Below, piece after piece: positions 10,641 through 19,078 of a stretch of DNA of 64,000 nucleotides. The notes beneath the pieces were generated by a model. It was not told the origin of the DNA and ran no database searches. It was given only the letters and a program-made list of their open reading frames with translations. The position numbers were made by a program, and so were the translations under genes. Every line of letters starts with the position of its first letter. The first letter of the stretch is position 1. Location: NCBI RefSeq assembly GCF_020179475.1, contig NZ_JAILXZ010000001.1, positions 62,001-126,000 on the forward strand, written 5' to 3'. This DNA is from Novosphingobium huizhouense (lineage in GTDB: Bacteria > Pseudomonadota > Alphaproteobacteria > Sphingomonadales > Sphingomonadaceae).

Positions 10641-11027
10641 ATGACGACGCACCTTGCCGACTGGGTCCGCCTGCTGACCCGCGCGGTCGAGTTCACCGGC
10701 ACCGGGATCATCGCCATCGGCGCGTTCGGCGCGCTCGCGCTGTTCCTCCTGCGCATGGCGAAAGGCGGGACCGGGCGTGACCGTCTGGTCGCCGACTTCC
10801 GCTCGGGGCTCGGACGCTCGATCCTGCTCGGCCTCGAATTCCTCGTCGCCGCCGATATCATCAACACCGTCGCGATCGAACCGACGCTCGCCAGCCTCGC
10901 CGTGCTCGCCGGCATCGTCCTGATCCGCACCTTCCTCAGCTTCTCGCTCGAGGTCGAGATCGAAGGTCGCTGGCCCTGGCGCCGCGGCGCCGCCCCTTCC
11001 GCCGCCGACCCGAAAGCACAAGGCTGA
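10641..11027 (+). CDS. DUF1622 membrane protein
   Basis: The 128-residue protein has three hydrophobic segments and the DUF1622 signature around FRSGLGRSILLGLEFLVAADIINTV and LIRTFLSFSLEVEIEG. An AGGAGG ribosome-binding site precedes the ATG at 10641. It follows the mgtC-like gene by 21 bases in the same direction, suggesting one operon. DUF1622 has no established function; an ion-homeostasis link is only inferred from the neighbour. Confidence 0.85.
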   Translation: MTTHLADWVRLLTRAVEFTGTGIIAIGAFGALALFLLRMAKGGTGRDRLVADFRSGLGRSILLGLEFLVAADIINTVAIEPTLASLAVLAGIVLIRTFLSFSLEVEIEGRWPWRRGAAPSAADPKAQG

Positions 11028-11054
11028 CGGCGGGTCGAGCCGGCCCGCCACCTC

Positions 11055-11100
11055 GATCCTCCCCCTCCGGGGGAGGTGGCAGCCCGCAGGGCTGACGGAG
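11055..11100. repeat. palindromic repeat (family A, half element)
   Basis: CTCCCCCTCCGGGGGAG forms a near-perfect hairpin and is followed by GTGGCAGCCCGCAGGGCTGA, matching the element at 9908-9950. It lies directly after the DUF1622 gene. Confidence 0.7.
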
Positions 11101-11424
11101 CAGGTTGGACCACGATAGCGATTGCGATCCCACCGAACCCTTCCTCACCGCCAAGGTACATGCGCAGCTTGCGGGAGCAATACGCCGCCGCGCGTGCCGG
11201 GCGCCTGTCCTGCGTCGATGCGGCGCTGACGGCGGCGCCGGAGGGGCCGGCTGCGATCGACGCGGGCTTGCGCGAGGACGACGCCGCACGCCCCCTGATC
11301 GAAGCAATCCCGATCGAGGCCGGCGCCATCGGGTTCAAGTCCGCGAACGGTGCCGCTGGACCGTGTCAACTCTGTCAACTTGGTGCGCCGGCCGCAGCAT
11401 TCGCTAGCCTGCGGGACGCCTTGC
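11101..11424. other. 324-base interval with coding-like composition but no recognised gene
   Basis: From about 11160 the plus strand reads M-R-S-L-R-E-Q-Y-A-A-A-R-A-G-R-L with high G/C at third codon positions for about 60 codons, then runs into an AGTTGACAC-type repeat (11359-11383) and continues open to 11513, inside the convergent hemerythrin gene. I recognise no family. It may be a small hypothetical gene whose end was altered by the repeat, or a chance open frame. Confidence 0.3.
11359..11383 (-). repeat. double AGTTGACAC repeat, copy 1
   Basis: Read on the minus strand this is AGTTGACAGAGTTGACAC followed by GGTCC: two tandem 9-mers, one with a single change. Two further copies lie at 44068-44093 and 44159-44184 on the other strand. 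Confidence 0.6.
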
Positions 11425-12057
11425 TCAGTAGTCGGCCGCGCCCCAATTGGCGCTGGGCTGGCGATTGCTCTCGTCCATCTGCGCCGTCATCTGTTGCGGC
11501 GCCCCCCGCGTGAGGTCGCGCTCGCCCTTCCCGGCATAGCGTTCGAACTCCTCGGCGAAGCGCTGCGTCAGCAGCGCATCGTCGGTGGCCGGCACCGCGG
11601 CGCGCAGCGCGGGAAACCAGTCGTTCTCCTCCTCGTAGATGTGGTGCAGCACCGCGCCCCGGATATGCTCGAGCTTTTCGGCCCACTCGCGGCTTTCGGG
11701 GTCGAGCTTTTCCAGCCGCGCCATCTCGATCTTGGTCATGGCCTGCTCCTCGTAGGCCATTGTCGCGTGGGTCTTCTCGCCGTGCTCGGTCAGCGCGGGG
11801 TAGAGCACCGTCTCCTCGGCCCCGGCATGGCCGTTGAGCACGAGCGCGAGCTGCTTGAGCGCGCTCGTCCGCTCCTCGGCGGTGGCGGCGGCGGCGACCA
11901 GCGCGAAGCTCGCCTCGATCCGGCGATGGTGCTCGAGCGCGAGGCCGAGCCAGTCCCGCCCTTGGGCCATGCTTTCGGCCTTGGCGCGGGCGCGCTGGCG
12001 GTCCTCCTCGGTTTCGGGCGGCATGATCTTGGCGGCGATGCGGTCGAGGAACGACAT
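11425..12057 (-). CDS. hemerythrin HHE domain-containing protein
   Basis: The 210-residue protein has an HHE-type four-helix pattern: LEHHRRIEASF, NGHAGAEETVLYP (H-x-x-x-E) and VLHHIYEEENDWFP (H-x-x-x-E), which should bind a di-iron centre. Proteins of this type sense or store O2/NO or act in iron and redox stress. The ATG at 12057 has an AGGAG ribosome-binding site (AGGAGAGCCTCC) and gives the usual MSFLDRI N-terminus. It is divergent from the small secreted protein at 12312. The biological role here is not shown. Confidence 0.87.
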   Translation of the reverse strand: MSFLDRIAAKIMPPETEEDRQRARAKAESMAQGRDWLGLALEHHRRIEASFALVAAAATAEERTSALKQLALVLNGHAGAEETVLYPALTEHGEKTHATMAYEEQAMTKIEMARLEKLDPESREWAEKLEHIRGAVLHHIYEEENDWFPALRAAVPATDDALLTQRFAEEFERYAGKGERDLTRGAPQQMTAQMDESNRQPSANWGAADY

Positions 12058-12311
12058 GGAGGCTCTCCTGGCGCCACGGCGGGACGATTGCCGCACGGGC
12101 GCTTCCCCCGATCAGCGGGGCGGCGCGGCGGGCGTTCCCTGCGCAACGCCGCAAGGCCCTTCCCCCGCGACCGGACGTTTCCCCGACAAGGCATTGATTA
12201 ACAAAGATTTCAGCAAGGGTTCAGCGCCAGCGTGCATAGTGCCTCGCAGTTCGCTCCGGCGCCGACGGCACCTTTCCGCCGCCGCAACCCGCCGGGGACC
12301 GGAGAAAGCCC

Positions 12312-12686
12312 ATGAACCTTGTGAAGAAGGGCGCGCTCGCGCTCGGACTTGCCGCCTCCACCCTCGCCGCGACCGCGGCGCCGGCGCAGGCCCACGACGG
12401 CTACTACGATCGCGGCGGCAGCGGCGGCGACGAGGCCGCCATCGCCATCGGCGCGGGCATCATCGGCCTCGCGCTCGGCGCGGCGATCGCCTCGGACCAC
12501 GGCGACCGGGGCCCCTACTACCGCGAGCGCGGCTATTACGCCTACCCGCGCTACAACCGCGGCGGGTACTACTACAACGCGCCGGCCTGGCGCGGCGACT
12601 ATCGCTATCGTGACGACGACCGCTACCGCCATTACCGGGACTGGCGCGGCTACGACCGCGACGGCTGGCGCCGCCGCGGCTGGTAG
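12312..12686 (+). CDS. secreted Tyr/Arg/Gly-rich small protein
   Basis: The 124-residue protein has a signal peptide (MNLVKKGALALGLAAS...APAQA, cleavage near residue 27). Next comes a short glycine-zipper-like hydrophobic segment (IAIGAGIIGLALGAAIA, residues 45-61) and a C-terminal half made mainly of Tyr, Arg, Gly and Asp (YYRERGYYAYPRYNRGGYYY). Such proteins are common in sphingomonads and are thought to be periplasmic or surface proteins. A GGAGAA ribosome-binding site precedes the ATG. No enzymatic motif is visible. Confidence 0.8.
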   Translation: MNLVKKGALALGLAASTLAATAAPAQAHDGYYDRGGSGGDEAAIAIGAGIIGLALGAAIASDHGDRGPYYRERGYYAYPRYNRGGYYYNAPAWRGDYRYRDDDRYRHYRDWRGYDRDGWRRRGW

Positions 12687-12733
12687 GCGAACGCGCGCCT
12701 GCCGCCCTCTCGCCAAGAAGCGGCGGGAGGGCT

Positions 12734-13966
12734 ATGGCGCGGCGGATGGACCCGTCGGACACTTCCACCCCGCTCGCCCGCGCCACCCCCCTCCCTCGCG
12801 CCCTCCCCCTCGAGGGCCTGCGCGTCGCGCTGTTCAGCGGCAATTACAACTACGTCCGCGACGGCGCCAACCAGGCGCTCAACCGGCTGGTCGGCTACCT
12901 CCTGCGCCAAGGCGCCGAAGTGCGCGTCTATGCCCCCAAGGTCGCCAACCCGGCGTTCGAGCCGACCGGCGAGCTGATCGGCGTGCCGGCGCTCGCCATT
13001 CCCGGCCGCGCCGAATACCGCGTGCCGATGGCACTGTCTCCCCGGGTGCGCCGCGACCTTGCCCGCTTCGCGCCGCAGGTGGTGCACGTCTCCTCGCCCG
13101 ACATCGCCGCCCACCGCGCGGTGACCTGGGCGCGACGGCGGGGCCTGCCGATCCTCGCCTCGGTCCACACCCGCTTCGAGACCTATCCGCGCTACTACAA
13201 CATGGCCTTCCTCGAGCCCGTGCTCGAAGCCATGCTACGCCGCTTCTACCGCCGTTGCGACGCGCTCGTCGCCCCTTCGGAATCGATGGCCCAGGTGCTG
13301 CGCGACCAGCGCATGAACTACGACATCGACATCTGGTCGCGCGGCGTCGATCGCGACATCTTCAACCCCTCCCGCCGCGACCTCGCCTGGCGCCGCAGCC
13401 TCGGCATCGGCGACGACGACGTGGTGATCGGCTTCCTCGGCCGGCTGGTCATGGAAAAGGGGCTCGACGTCTTTTCCGACACGATCGACCAGCTCGAGCG
13501 CCGCGGCATCGCGCACAAGGTGCTGGTGGTGGGCGAAGGCCCCGCGCGCGACTGGTTCACCGAGCGCCTGCCCCGGGCGGTCTTCGCCGGCTTCCAAGGC
13601 GGCGCCGACCTCGGCCGCGCGGTCGCCAGCATGGACGTGCTGTTCAACCCCTCGATCACCGAAACCTTCGGCAACGTCACGCTCGAGGCGATGGCCTGCG
13701 GCGTGCCGGTGGTGGCGGCAGCGGCGACCGGCAGCCAGAGCCTCGTCGACGACCACGTCTCGGGCCGCCTGATCACCCCGGGCGCGGTGCGCCAGTTTGC
13801 GGAAGCCCTGCGCTGCTACGTCGAGGACGGCGCCTTGCGCGCGGCCCACGGCGCGGCGGGCGAGGAGCGCAGCCTCGAATTCAGCTGGGACCGGATCAAC
13901 CAGGCGGTGGCGGACACCTATCTGCGACTGATCCGCCAGAAGAAGAAACGCATGGCCGGCGGCTGA
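12734..13966 (+). CDS. GT4-family glycosyltransferase
   Basis: The 410-residue GT-B protein has the N-terminal acceptor domain motif SGNYNYVRDGANQALNRLVGYL and the C-terminal donor domain with GRLVMEKGLDVF and the E-x7-E motif (Glu310 and Glu318 in ITETFGNVTLEAMACG). It resembles alpha-mannosyl/glucosyl transferases acting on lipids (MgtA/SQD2-like), but donor and acceptor are not determinable. A GGGAGGG ribosome-binding site lies 4 bases before the ATG. It stands alone rather than in a polysaccharide cluster, which favours glycolipid over capsule synthesis. Confidence 0.88.
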   Translation: MARRMDPSDTSTPLARATPLPRALPLEGLRVALFSGNYNYVRDGANQALNRLVGYLLRQGAEVRVYAPKVANPAFEPTGELIGVPALAIPGRAEYRVPMALSPRVRRDLARFAPQVVHVSSPDIAAHRAVTWARRRGLPILASVHTRFETYPRYYNMAFLEPVLEAMLRRFYRRCDALVAPSESMAQVLRDQRMNYDIDIWSRGVDRDIFNPSRRDLAWRRSLGIGDDDVVIGFLGRLVMEKGLDVFSDTIDQLERRGIAHKVLVVGEGPARDWFTERLPRAVFAGFQGGADLGRAVASMDVLFNPSITETFGNVTLEAMACGVPVVAAAATGSQSLVDDHVSGRLITPGAVRQFAEALRCYVEDGALRAAHGAAGEERSLEFSWDRINQAVADTYLRLIRQKKKRMAGG

Positions 13967-13976
13967 GCGCGGCGCC

Positions 13977-14423
13977 TCAGCCGAGCACGCCGGCGCGCCG
14001 CATCGCGGCGGCATAAGCGAGGAAGAACGCAAGCGCCGCCCAGATCGTCACGACCACCGCCAACGGCGGCTGCTGCGGCGGGGCGAGCCAGGTCATCTGC
14101 GAGCCCTGGCTCACCGCAAGGCCCAGCAGCGAGAGCGCGAAGGCGGCCACCGCCAGCCGCGACCGCGCGAGCAGCAGCACCGAGCCGGCGAGCGAGCCCC
14201 ACACCCCCAGCGCCCAGAACGCGGTGAGCCAGGCCGGGAAGGCCGCCATGTAGGCGATCATGTCCGGCCCCAGCCCCATCTCGCGGAAGTAGCTCTCGGG
14301 CTCGAGCTTGCTCATCAGGTAGTCGTAGCAGCCGAAGGCGTTCCACAGCAGGCCGATCGCGGCCACGGCCCAGAGGTGCCAGGGCGCGGCGGCGCGGGGC
14401 CGGGCAGGTGCAGTGCGGACCAT
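13977..14423 (-). CDS. four-helix membrane protein, unknown function
   Basis: The 148-residue protein has four clear hydrophobic segments (about residues 15-35, 58-78, 80-105 and 120-142) and the conserved-looking segment NAFGCYDYLMSKLEPESYFREMG between helices 1 and 2. Comparable proteins appear in sphingomonads and rhizobia without assigned function. It lies 67 bases downstream of the DUF2218 gene in the same orientation, so it may be the third gene of the PadR operon. Confidence 0.75.
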   Translation of the reverse strand: MVRTAPARPRAAAPWHLWAVAAIGLLWNAFGCYDYLMSKLEPESYFREMGLGPDMIAYMAAFPAWLTAFWALGVWGSLAGSVLLLARSRLAVAAFALSLLGLAVSQGSQMTWLAPPQQPPLAVVVTIWAALAFFLAYAAAMRRAGVLG

Positions 14424-14490
14424 TGCGGGACTCCCCCCATGCGACAGGGCGCAGGAGACACAATACGCCTCTCCCGCGCCTGCGGCAACG

Positions 14491-14832
14491 TCAGCCGTCG
14501 ATCCAGTCGAACGCGAGCGGCGCCTCGCGGAAGGCGAAGCGGTCGAGGTGCCGCGCGACCGCACCCTTGAGCCCGTCGCGCTGCCCCGGCTCGCTCGCTT
14601 CGATCGTGCAGATGAGCGCCTCGGGCTCGGCAAGGAAACCGACCACCGCGTCGCCCGCCCAGGCCGCGCCACGGGCATCGCGCGGAAAGGTGACGCGCCC
14701 GCGATGCTCGTCGAACTCGACCGCGAGGTTGTGGGCCCAGTGCTTGCACAGCTGCTGGAGGTAGCGCGAGGCGCTGGCGGTCGGCACCCGCGCGGTGCTG
14801 GAGCAGGTGGCGGGGGAAGCGGTGTCGGTCAT
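14491..14832 (-). CDS. DUF2218 domain-containing protein
   Basis: The 113-residue cytoplasmic protein matches DUF2218: SASRYLQQLCKHWAHNLAVEFDEHRGRVTFP in the first half and LEALICTIEASE/HLDRFAFREAPLAFDW-like segments in the second. The family has no established function but occurs beside PadR regulators and siderophore or iron genes in other bacteria. It begins 5 bases after the PadR gene ends, which indicates translational coupling and joint control by PadR. Confidence 0.85.
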   Translation of the reverse strand: MTDTASPATCSSTARVPTASASRYLQQLCKHWAHNLAVEFDEHRGRVTFPRDARGAAWAGDAVVGFLAEPEALICTIEASEPGQRDGLKGAVARHLDRFAFREAPLAFDWIDG

Positions 14833-14837
14833 GGCCG

Positions 14838-15512
14838 TCAGAGCCTTTCAATCTTGCGCGCCGCATCGTCGATGATGTCGGCAATCTGGTGGGCGACGTC
14901 CTTGTCGAGCGCGCCGGCAAAGGCGCGCTGGCGCAGCGCGAGCTTGAGGTTGCTCATCGCGCGCAGCACCGGAGGGCTGGCTTCGCGGCCGCGCATTTCG
15001 GCAAGGCCTTCGAGGCGAGCGCGGATCGCGGCGATGGCTTCATCCTTGCCCGCGAGTTCGGCACGGCCTTCGTCGGTGGCGGCAAAGGCCTTGCGCGCGC
15101 CTTCGCCGGGAACTTCGGCGATCAGGCCTTCGTCGACGAGCAGGTTGAGCGTGGGGTACACAACGCCCGGGCTCGGCGCATAAATGCCGCCGGTCAGTTC
15201 CTCGATTGCCTTGATCAGTTCGTATCCGTGGCGCTGCTGTTCGCCGAGCAGGTGGAGCAGGAACAGGCGCAGTTCGCCCGGGGCGAACATCCGGCCCATG
15301 CGGCCACCGCCGCGCGGACCCCCGCCATGGCGGCCGCCGTGACGCCCGCCGCCGAAGCCGAAGCCCCCGCCGAAGCCTTCTCCGTCATCGTCGAAGCGAC
15401 CCGCACCGAAGGCTCCGCCAAAGCCGCGGCCGAACCCAGCCATGGCCATCTTCTTCATCATCCTGTGGCCCATCTGGCCGTGGCGCGGATGTCCGCCATG
15501 TTCGAAGCGCAT
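14838..15512 (-). CDS. PadR-family transcriptional regulator with Gly/His-rich N-terminus
   Basis: The 224-residue protein has a winged-helix PadR domain (about residues 76-150; ELRLFLLHLLGEQQRHGYELIKAIEELTGGIYAPSPGVVYPTLNLL) and a C-terminal helical dimerisation part. The first 70 residues are rich in Gly, His, Arg and Met (HGGHPRHGQMGHRMMKKM, GGGRHGGRHGGG), an extension seen in some proteobacterial PadR proteins and possibly metal-binding. It heads the operon padR-DUF2218 and probably the membrane gene at 13977. A 12-base palindrome 30 bases upstream suggests autorepression. Confidence 0.9.
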   Translation of the reverse strand: MRFEHGGHPRHGQMGHRMMKKMAMAGFGRGFGGAFGAGRFDDDGEGFGGGFGFGGGRHGGRHGGGPRGGGRMGRMFAPGELRLFLLHLLGEQQRHGYELIKAIEELTGGIYAPSPGVVYPTLNLLVDEGLIAEVPGEGARKAFAATDEGRAELAGKDEAIAAIRARLEGLAEMRGREASPPVLRAMSNLKLALRQRAFAGALDKDVAHQIADIIDDAARKIERL

Positions 15513-15541
15513 GATAACTCCTAGTTCGATTCGATGGCTCT

Positions 15542-15553
15542 AAGATATATCTT
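15542..15553. promoter_or_regulatory. candidate PadR operator palindrome
   Basis: AAGATATATCTT is a perfect 12-base palindrome in an otherwise GC-rich region, 30 bases upstream of the PadR start codon and 66 bases upstream of the divergent rarA start. A-T-rich palindromes of this kind are typical PadR sites, and it could also overlap a -10 element. Confidence 0.6.
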
Positions 15554-15618
15554 TAAACACTCTTTGCAAGGGCAAGGATGCAATTCCCCATCGCAGGTCC
15601 TATGTGGGAGAGGACGCC

Positions 15619-16947
15619 ATGGCCGACCTTTTCGCCCCGCCCCCGCAGGATACGCCCCGCCCCGCCGCCGATGAGGCCGCTCCGCTGGCCGACCGGCTGC
15701 GTCCGCGCGAACTTTCAGAAGTGATCGGGCAGGAACACCTGACCGGCGCGGACGGCGCGATCGGGCGGATGGTGGCGGCGGGCAAGCTTTCGAGCATGAT
15801 CCTGTGGGGTCCGCCGGGCACCGGCAAGACCAGCATCGCCCGCCTGCTCGCCGATGCGGTGGGCATGCGCTACGTGGCGATCAGCGCGGTGTTTTCGGGC
15901 GTGGCCGACCTGAAGAAGGTGTTCGCCGAGGCCGAGGCGATGGCCCAAATGGGCGGGGGCGCCGGCCGCAAGACACTGCTGTTCGTGGACGAGATCCACC
16001 GCTTCAACCGCGCGCAGCAGGACGGCTTCCTGCCCTTCGTCGAAAAGGGCACGGTGACGCTGGTCGGCGCGACGACCGAGAACCCGAGCTTTGCCCTGAA
16101 CGCCGCGCTCCTTTCCCGCGCGCAAGTGCTGATCCTACACCGGCTGGACGCCGAGGCGCTGGGCGCGCTGCTGTCGCGCGCCGAAGAGCACACCGGCCTG
16201 CGCCTGCCGCTGACCCCGGCGGCGCGCGAGGCGCTGATCGCATCGGCCGATGGCGACGGGCGCTTCCTGCTGGGGCAGGCCGAGACGCTGTTCGACGTAT
16301 CGCTGCCCGAACCGCTCGATCCCGCTGGCCTTTCGAAGTTCCTGATGCGGCGCGTGGCGGTCTACGACAAGGATCGCGACGGGCACTACAACCTGATCAG
16401 CGCGCTGCACAAATCGCTGCGCGGATCGGACCCGCAGGCGGCGCTCTATTACCTGGCGCGGATGCTGGTGGCGGGCGAGGAGCCGCTCTACGTGCTGCGG
16501 CGGCTGGTGCGCTTTGCCAGCGAGGACGTGGGCCTGGCCGATCCGCAGGCGCTGGTGCAGTGCCTTGCCGCCAAGGACGCCTACGACTTCCTCGGCAGCC
16601 CCGAAGGCGAACTGGCGATCGTGCAGGCCTGCCTCTACCTTGCCACGGCGCCGAAATCGAACGCCGCCTACACCGCGCAGAGGGCGGCGTGGAAGTCGGC
16701 GCGCGATACGGGATCGCTGAGCCCGCCTGCCAACATCCTCAACGCGCCGACCAAGCTGATGAAGGACATCGGCTATGGGAAGGACTACGCCTATGACCAC
16801 GATGCCGAGGACGGCTTTTCGGGCGCGGACTACTGGCCCGAGGACATGGCGCCGCAGACCTTCTACCGCCCGGTGGAACGCGGGTTCGAGCGCGAGGTGA
16901 GCAAGCGGCTCGAATGGTGGGACAAGAAGCGCCGGGAGCGCGGGTGA
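15619..16947 (+). CDS. rarA: replication-associated recombination protein A (RarA/MgsA)
   Basis: The 442-residue AAA+ ATPase has Walker A WGPPGTGKTS, Walker B LLFVDEIHRFN, sensor 1 GATTENPSF and the RarA C-terminal domain (GSDPQAALYYLARM, RLVRFASEDVGLADP, NAAYTAQRAAW). RarA is a tetrameric clamp-loader relative acting at stalled replication forks. A GGGAG ribosome-binding site supports the ATG at 15619, rather than the in-frame upstream codon at 15604. Its stop overlaps a possible GTG start of the next gene, so the two may be translationally coupled. Confidence 0.95.
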   Translation: MADLFAPPPQDTPRPAADEAAPLADRLRPRELSEVIGQEHLTGADGAIGRMVAAGKLSSMILWGPPGTGKTSIARLLADAVGMRYVAISAVFSGVADLKKVFAEAEAMAQMGGGAGRKTLLFVDEIHRFNRAQQDGFLPFVEKGTVTLVGATTENPSFALNAALLSRAQVLILHRLDAEALGALLSRAEEHTGLRLPLTPAAREALIASADGDGRFLLGQAETLFDVSLPEPLDPAGLSKFLMRRVAVYDKDRDGHYNLISALHKSLRGSDPQAALYYLARMLVAGEEPLYVLRRLVRFASEDVGLADPQALVQCLAAKDAYDFLGSPEGELAIVQACLYLATAPKSNAAYTAQRAAWKSARDTGSLSPPANILNAPTKLMKDIGYGKDYAYDHDAEDGFSGADYWPEDMAPQTFYRPVERGFEREVSKRLEWWDKKRRERG

Positions 16948-16958
16948 GGCCCGACAGC

Positions 16959-17828
16959 ATGGTCGATTTCGATGTTTTCGCCTGCGTCGACTGGTCTGGC
17001 GCCGCCGTGGCGCGCCCGCCCGGACTGGCCGTCGCATGGTGCGAGCCCGGACGCCGCGCGCCGGTGCTGCTGCGACCCGACAAGGGCTGGTCCCGCATCG
17101 GCGTGCTCGATTGGCTGCAACGCCACGCGGCGGGCGGCACGCGCATGCTGGTCGGCCTCGATCTGTCCCCTGCCCTGCCGTTCGCCGATGCCGGCGCCTA
17201 CTTCCCCGGTCAGGAGGAGAGCCCGGCAGACGCCCCGGCCTTGTGGGCCATGATCGACCGGCTCTGCGCCCACGAGCCGCACCTTGCCGCCTCGTCGTTC
17301 CCGTTGCGGGACCGCTTGCGTGACCATTTCCGCAATCGCGACCAGACCGGTAGCGCCTTCGGCGGCGGAGCCGGACGGTTCCGTATGGTCGAGCACCGCC
17401 AGCGCCTCGCCGGGGTCAGTCCGGTCAGTTGCTTCAATCTCGTCGGCGCCGCGCAGGTCGGCAAATCGAGCCTGACCGGCATGCGCATGCTGCACCGGCT
17501 GGAGCGAGCCATCCCGGTCTGGCCGTTCGACCCCGTTCCGGCCAAGGGCCCGCTGGTCGTCGAAATCTACACCTCGATCGCGGCGCGCGCCGGGGGGATG
17601 CGCAAGGGCCTCAGCAAGGTCCGCGATCCGCAAACGCTCGACGCAGTGCTGTCCGCGCTCGACTCCGATCCCCATCGTCCGTTGGACAAGTACGACGACC
17701 ACAGCACCGACGCGATCCTCACCGCGGCGTGGTTGCGCAAGGTGGCGCACGACCCCGCCCTGTGGCGCCCCGCCGGCCTCACGGACGAGATTGCGCGCAC
17801 CGAGGGCTGGACCTTCGGCGCAAGGTAA
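16959..17828 (+). CDS. conserved hypothetical protein, possible DUF429-like RNase-H fold
   Basis: The 289-residue protein has spaced acidic positions resembling DUF429 (predicted RNase-H-fold nucleases): CVDWSGA near the N-terminus, VGLDLSPALPF, VVEIYTSIAARAG and DKYDDHSTDAILTAAWLR near the C-terminus. I infer the fold from this order; it is not a certain match. A GTG at 16944 overlaps the rarA stop and is an alternative start. The close link to rarA suggests a role in DNA processing, but none is demonstrated. Confidence 0.6.
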   Translation: MVDFDVFACVDWSGAAVARPPGLAVAWCEPGRRAPVLLRPDKGWSRIGVLDWLQRHAAGGTRMLVGLDLSPALPFADAGAYFPGQEESPADAPALWAMIDRLCAHEPHLAASSFPLRDRLRDHFRNRDQTGSAFGGGAGRFRMVEHRQRLAGVSPVSCFNLVGAAQVGKSSLTGMRMLHRLERAIPVWPFDPVPAKGPLVVEIYTSIAARAGGMRKGLSKVRDPQTLDAVLSALDSDPHRPLDKYDDHSTDAILTAAWLRKVAHDPALWRPAGLTDEIARTEGWTFGAR

Positions 17829-17857
17829 GGCTATGCGCATGGCGCACCGCACGGTGG

Positions 17858-17932
17858 GCCGGCTTAGCACAGTGGTAGTGCAGCGGTTTTGTAAACCGAA
17901 GGTCGGGGGTTCAAATCCCTCAGCCGGCACCA
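17858..17932 (+). tRNA. tRNA-Thr (anticodon TGT)
   Basis: The sequence folds as a cloverleaf: acceptor GCCGGCT/AGCCGGC, T arm GGGGGTTCAAATCCCTC, anticodon loop TTTGTAA with TGT at 17890-17892, discriminator A and encoded CCA at 17930-17932. It reads threonine codons ACA/ACG. Confidence 0.96.
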
Positions 17933-18145
17933 ATCCCCAAGGCGTAGCGAACACCCTCGAGCCTTCGATGCGCAGCGGGGCTGCATGGGGATGGACTGGC
18001 GCCCGAAGGCCTCAAGCGGCGATCGAGCGCGGGATCGGGACATGCGGTGCTCGCGGCGGCATTTACACGGTTGACCAGCCCTTCCCTGCCCCCTATGTGC
18101 GCCCCCTACCCCGCGCATGGGCATCGAGGCCCGGCGCGCTTTTGG

Positions 18146-18222
18146 GGCGGAGTAGCTCAGTCGGTTAGAGCAGCGGAATCATAATCCGCGTGTCGGGGGT
18201 TCGAGTCCCTCCTCCGCTACCA
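18146..18222 (+). tRNA. tRNA-Met (anticodon CAT, elongator type)
   Basis: This is a 77-base cloverleaf with acceptor GGCGGAG paired to CTCCGCT (closing G-U), D arm AGCTCAGTCGGTTAGAGC, anticodon loop ATCATAA with CAT at 18180-18182, T arm CGGGGGTTCGAGTCCC and encoded CCA. It lacks initiator features (three G-C pairs below the anticodon loop), so it is an elongator; a tRNA-Ile2 with modified C34 is a less likely alternative. Confidence 0.93.
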
Positions 18223-18288
18223 TCTCGCCAGACCTTGCGCACCGCCGACGCTGGCCGAAGGCAATCTTCGGTCGGGAACACGGCGCGC

Positions 18289-19026
18289 TCACGCGCTGTG
18301 CGTCGGCTGGAGCATCGGTTCGCCGGCAGGTTCGGCCACGAGCGCGCGCAGCGCGCGCAACACCGCCTCGAACTGTGTATCGGGGATCTCGGCATAATCG
18401 TGATCGCAATCGACCGCGATAACGGCCGCATGGGCCGGGAGCATTGCGTTGAGGTCGGTCGGGGCAGGCGCGTATTCGTCAGATCTTCCTTGGACGATCA
18501 GCAGGGGTTTGGTCGTCGAAGCAAGGTGCCGGGTGCGGTAGCTCTCCGGCCCCGACCGGGGATGCATGAACGGGTAGCCGAAGCAGCAGATGCTGGCGAT
18601 CTTGGGATTTGCCGCGATTTTCGTGGCGGAGATCCCGCCCGCCGAATGGGTGATGAGGTGGACCCGGGCGAACGGGGCGCGCTCGAGAAAGCGGTCGAGC
18701 TCACGCGCCACGGTGAACGGCTTCGGCCGGAACGAGGCGGCCACGAAGTCCCAATGCGGCTTGGTCCACACAACCATCGCCGCCTTGACGACAAAGCGCA
18801 TGATGCGGTGGTGCAGACGGTGCCGCGGCCCCGCGCTCGCCGCGATCCTGGGCGCCAGCCGCGCCAAGCGCTCGTCGATCTGATCCAGCACCTGGACGCG
18901 CGCGGGGACGAACGACATGACCGAGAAGCGGCCGTCGGCAAGCGCCTCTGCCAACTTGGGGAAAACTTCGGATCGCTTCTCGCGATTGCTTCGTCCGACG
19001 AAAACGATCCCGACAGAGCTGACCAT
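18289..19026 (-). CDS. alpha/beta hydrolase-like protein
   Basis: The 245-residue protein has an alpha/beta-hydrolase-like centre: strand plus nucleophile region VHLITHSAGGISATKIA, then LLIVQGRSDEYAP (acid region) and a late CDHDYAEIPDTQFEAV (His). The N-terminal half is longer than usual before the nucleophile. ATG 19026 gives a hydrophobic first strand (MVSSVGIVFVG); an in-frame upstream start at 19110 would overlap the next gene and adds non-family residues. It is convergent with tRNA-Met. The substrate is unknown. Confidence 0.7.
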   Translation of the reverse strand: MVSSVGIVFVGRSNREKRSEVFPKLAEALADGRFSVMSFVPARVQVLDQIDERLARLAPRIAASAGPRHRLHHRIMRFVVKAAMVVWTKPHWDFVAASFRPKPFTVARELDRFLERAPFARVHLITHSAGGISATKIAANPKIASICCFGYPFMHPRSGPESYRTRHLASTTKPLLIVQGRSDEYAPAPTDLNAMLPAHAAVIAVDCDHDYAEIPDTQFEAVLRALRALVAEPAGEPMLQPTHSA

Positions 19027-19078
19027 TCTCCAGTGATACCATATGCTTGCCTGCCGTAGAACCTCCCGCGACGCGCCA

